Source: an uncultured Alphaproteobacteria bacterium
GTDB lineage: Bacteria > Pseudomonadota > Alphaproteobacteria > Caulobacterales > Parvularculaceae
Reading direction: 5' to 3'
NCBI GenBank assembly: GCA_937895955.1
Contig: CALAZI010000111.1
Coordinates: 1 to 13,125 of the forward strand
DNA length: 13,125 nucleotides
The translations under genes and the position numbers were made by a program. Numbering within the stretch: position 1 is the stretch's first letter; every line of letters starts with the position of its first letter. Positions 12,584-13,125 of the stretch are shown here, in pieces. Under the pieces are notes generated by a model. It was given only the letters and a program-made list of their open reading frames with translations. It was not told the DNA's origin and did no database searches.

Positions 12584-12952
12584 TCACGACGCAATGAACA
12601 CCAGCACTTCGTTCGACTTCAACGAAAGCTTGCCCCAGTCTCCTGACATGAGGATTTGATCACCATCTCGATCAAAAACGTCGATGTTGCCGAGATCGAT
12701 TTCATTATTAGCGTCGAAACTGACGGTTGACGACCTGTAGAATTGCACATCGGTGCAATTGTTTAGCCGCAATATTCCACGGCGGTAGCAATACCTCTCA
12801 CCGCTTTTGGGCTTAGCGTAGAAGGGATGGCTTTCCCGCAGCACGAACTCCATTTCGAACTGTATTTCTGAGGGGCGCTCTCGTATTTCCAGCACGTAAG
12901 AATCTTCCAGGTAGATATCTGAGAGCGCTTTTACCCATTCAAAATACTTCAT
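12584..12952 (-). CDS. Probable orphan immunity protein (unknown family)
   Basis: A 122-residue protein without signal peptide or membrane segment. It starts MKYFEWVKALSDIYLEDSYV, has a central SGERYCYRRGILRL and later IDLGNIDVFDRDGD and MSGDWGKLSL; the rest looks beta-rich and acidic. I do not recognise a named domain. Its ATG overlaps, as ATGA at 12949-12952, the stop of an open frame that looks like the end of a polymorphic toxin. This is the normal toxin-immunity arrangement, so an antidote role is the best guess. Its 3' flank resembles that of the other immunity gene. It is preceded by no strong ribosome binding site, consistent with coupling to the upstream frame. Confidence 0.75.
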   Translation of the reverse strand: MKYFEWVKALSDIYLEDSYVLEIRERPSEIQFEMEFVLRESHPFYAKPKSGERYCYRRGILRLNNCTDVQFYRSSTVSFDANNEIDLGNIDVFDRDGDQILMSGDWGKLSLKSNEVLVFIAS

Positions 12953-13125
12953 TGTCTGTCATCTATTATCGGGGTGTGATTTTCAGGGCTCTTTCGCGTC
13001 ACAGGGTCGCCTGCGGGGTTCACCCGTTGGCCATTTGAATCTTTCAATTCTACATGAGGACCACCACTGCCAGCAAGTAGGGCGGGTTGAGCGGAGCGAT
13101 ACCCGCCGTCACGGGTCGTAGAGAT
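12949..13125 (-). CDS. C-terminal tail of a polymorphic toxin (partial, runs off the window)
   Basis: A 58-codon open frame enters from the right edge and ends at the TGA at 12949-12951. The last part reads AGSGGPHVELKDSNGQRV, then NPAGDPVTRKSPENHTPI, then IDDRQ. In my knowledge the pattern GGPHV...D.NG.RV.P.G.PVTRKSP.NH.PI is the closing signature of many Rhs/polymorphic toxin tips. Upstream of it the frame passes through the 38-bp REP-like arm (reading GYRSAQPALLA), so the tail may be a displaced fragment joined at the repeat rather than part of a complete gene. The ATGA overlap with the probable immunity gene supports reality. Whether a full Rhs lies beyond the edge cannot be seen. Confidence 0.65.
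   Translation of the reverse strand: MSTTRDGGYRSAQPALLAGSGGPHVELKDSNGQRVNPAGDPVTRKSPENHTPIIDDRQ
13071..13108 (-). repeat. 38-bp exact inverted repeat, right arm (REP-like)
   Basis: The exact reverse complement of 12468-12505. It lies within the open frame of the partial toxin tail, about 120 bp before its stop. It reads GTAGGGCGGGTTGAGCGGAG on the plus strand, followed by a GATACCCGCC closing half that forms the palindrome. Confidence 0.85.

Noticed and set aside
10471..13125. CRISPR-like array formed by the repeats
   Set aside because: There are only two copies of each exact repeat, separated by genes and in mixed orientation, with no regular spacers and no cas genes.

Overview
The window reads as a GC-rich alphaproteobacterial chromosome segment. 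The evidence is a tRNA-Phe(GAA) 3' half of alphaproteobacterial type, a ToxR/CadC-type regulator with TPRs, and short Rhs proteins of a kind common in Caulobacterales/Hyphomonadales-like genomes. The taxonomic call is inference; there is no rRNA or housekeeping protein here. Apart from the tRNA, every credible gene is on the minus strand.

Layout, left to right. (1) 1-51 is the 3' part of tRNA-Phe. Its last bases and the adjacent flank recur imperfectly at 10424-10470, so roughly 35-10470 looks like an integrated island. No integrase is visible; a complete IS3-family element (379-1648) sits where one might be expected. (2) 1612-2308 is a wreck. A signal-peptide ORF resembling the start of a jacalin-like domain runs, out of frame, into an Rhs core whose variable C-terminal tip is cut off by the IS. 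(3) 2320-7558 is a tightly coupled five-gene operon of exported proteins, transcribed right to left: a trypsin-like protease fused to a tachylectin-2-like propeller, a small Cys-rich lipoprotein, an OmpA-domain protein, a coiled-coil/beta-repeat protein and a LolA/DUF2092-like periplasmic protein. Three junctions are ATGA overlaps. The jacalin-like ORF follows after 11 bp and was probably the sixth gene. (4) 7698-10067 encodes a membrane-anchored winged-helix regulator with a TolB/FlgO-like and TPR periplasmic part, just upstream of the operon and a plausible sensor for it. (5) 10471-13125 is a polymorphic-toxin cassette zone. It has a short Sec-signal Rhs protein with a BECR/DUF4258-like toxin tip and its overlapping immunity gene, then an orphan pair: the tail of another toxin, running off the window edge, ATGA-coupled to a second probable immunity gene.

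The cassettes in zone 5 are bounded by dispersed REP-like repeats: a 40-bp exact direct pair and a 38-bp exact inverted pair. The two immunity genes share similar 3' flanks. This looks like modular cassette exchange. The two Rhs cores (about 1.8-2.13 kb and 11.65-11.96 kb) are clear paralogues in the same orientation.

The best candidate for an undescribed system is the regulator plus the exported protease-lectin/lipoprotein/OmpA/beta-repeat/LolA-like operon, joined at its 3' end to an Rhs module within a tRNA-associated island. A shared cell-surface or secreted function is inferred from signal peptides and coupling, not shown.
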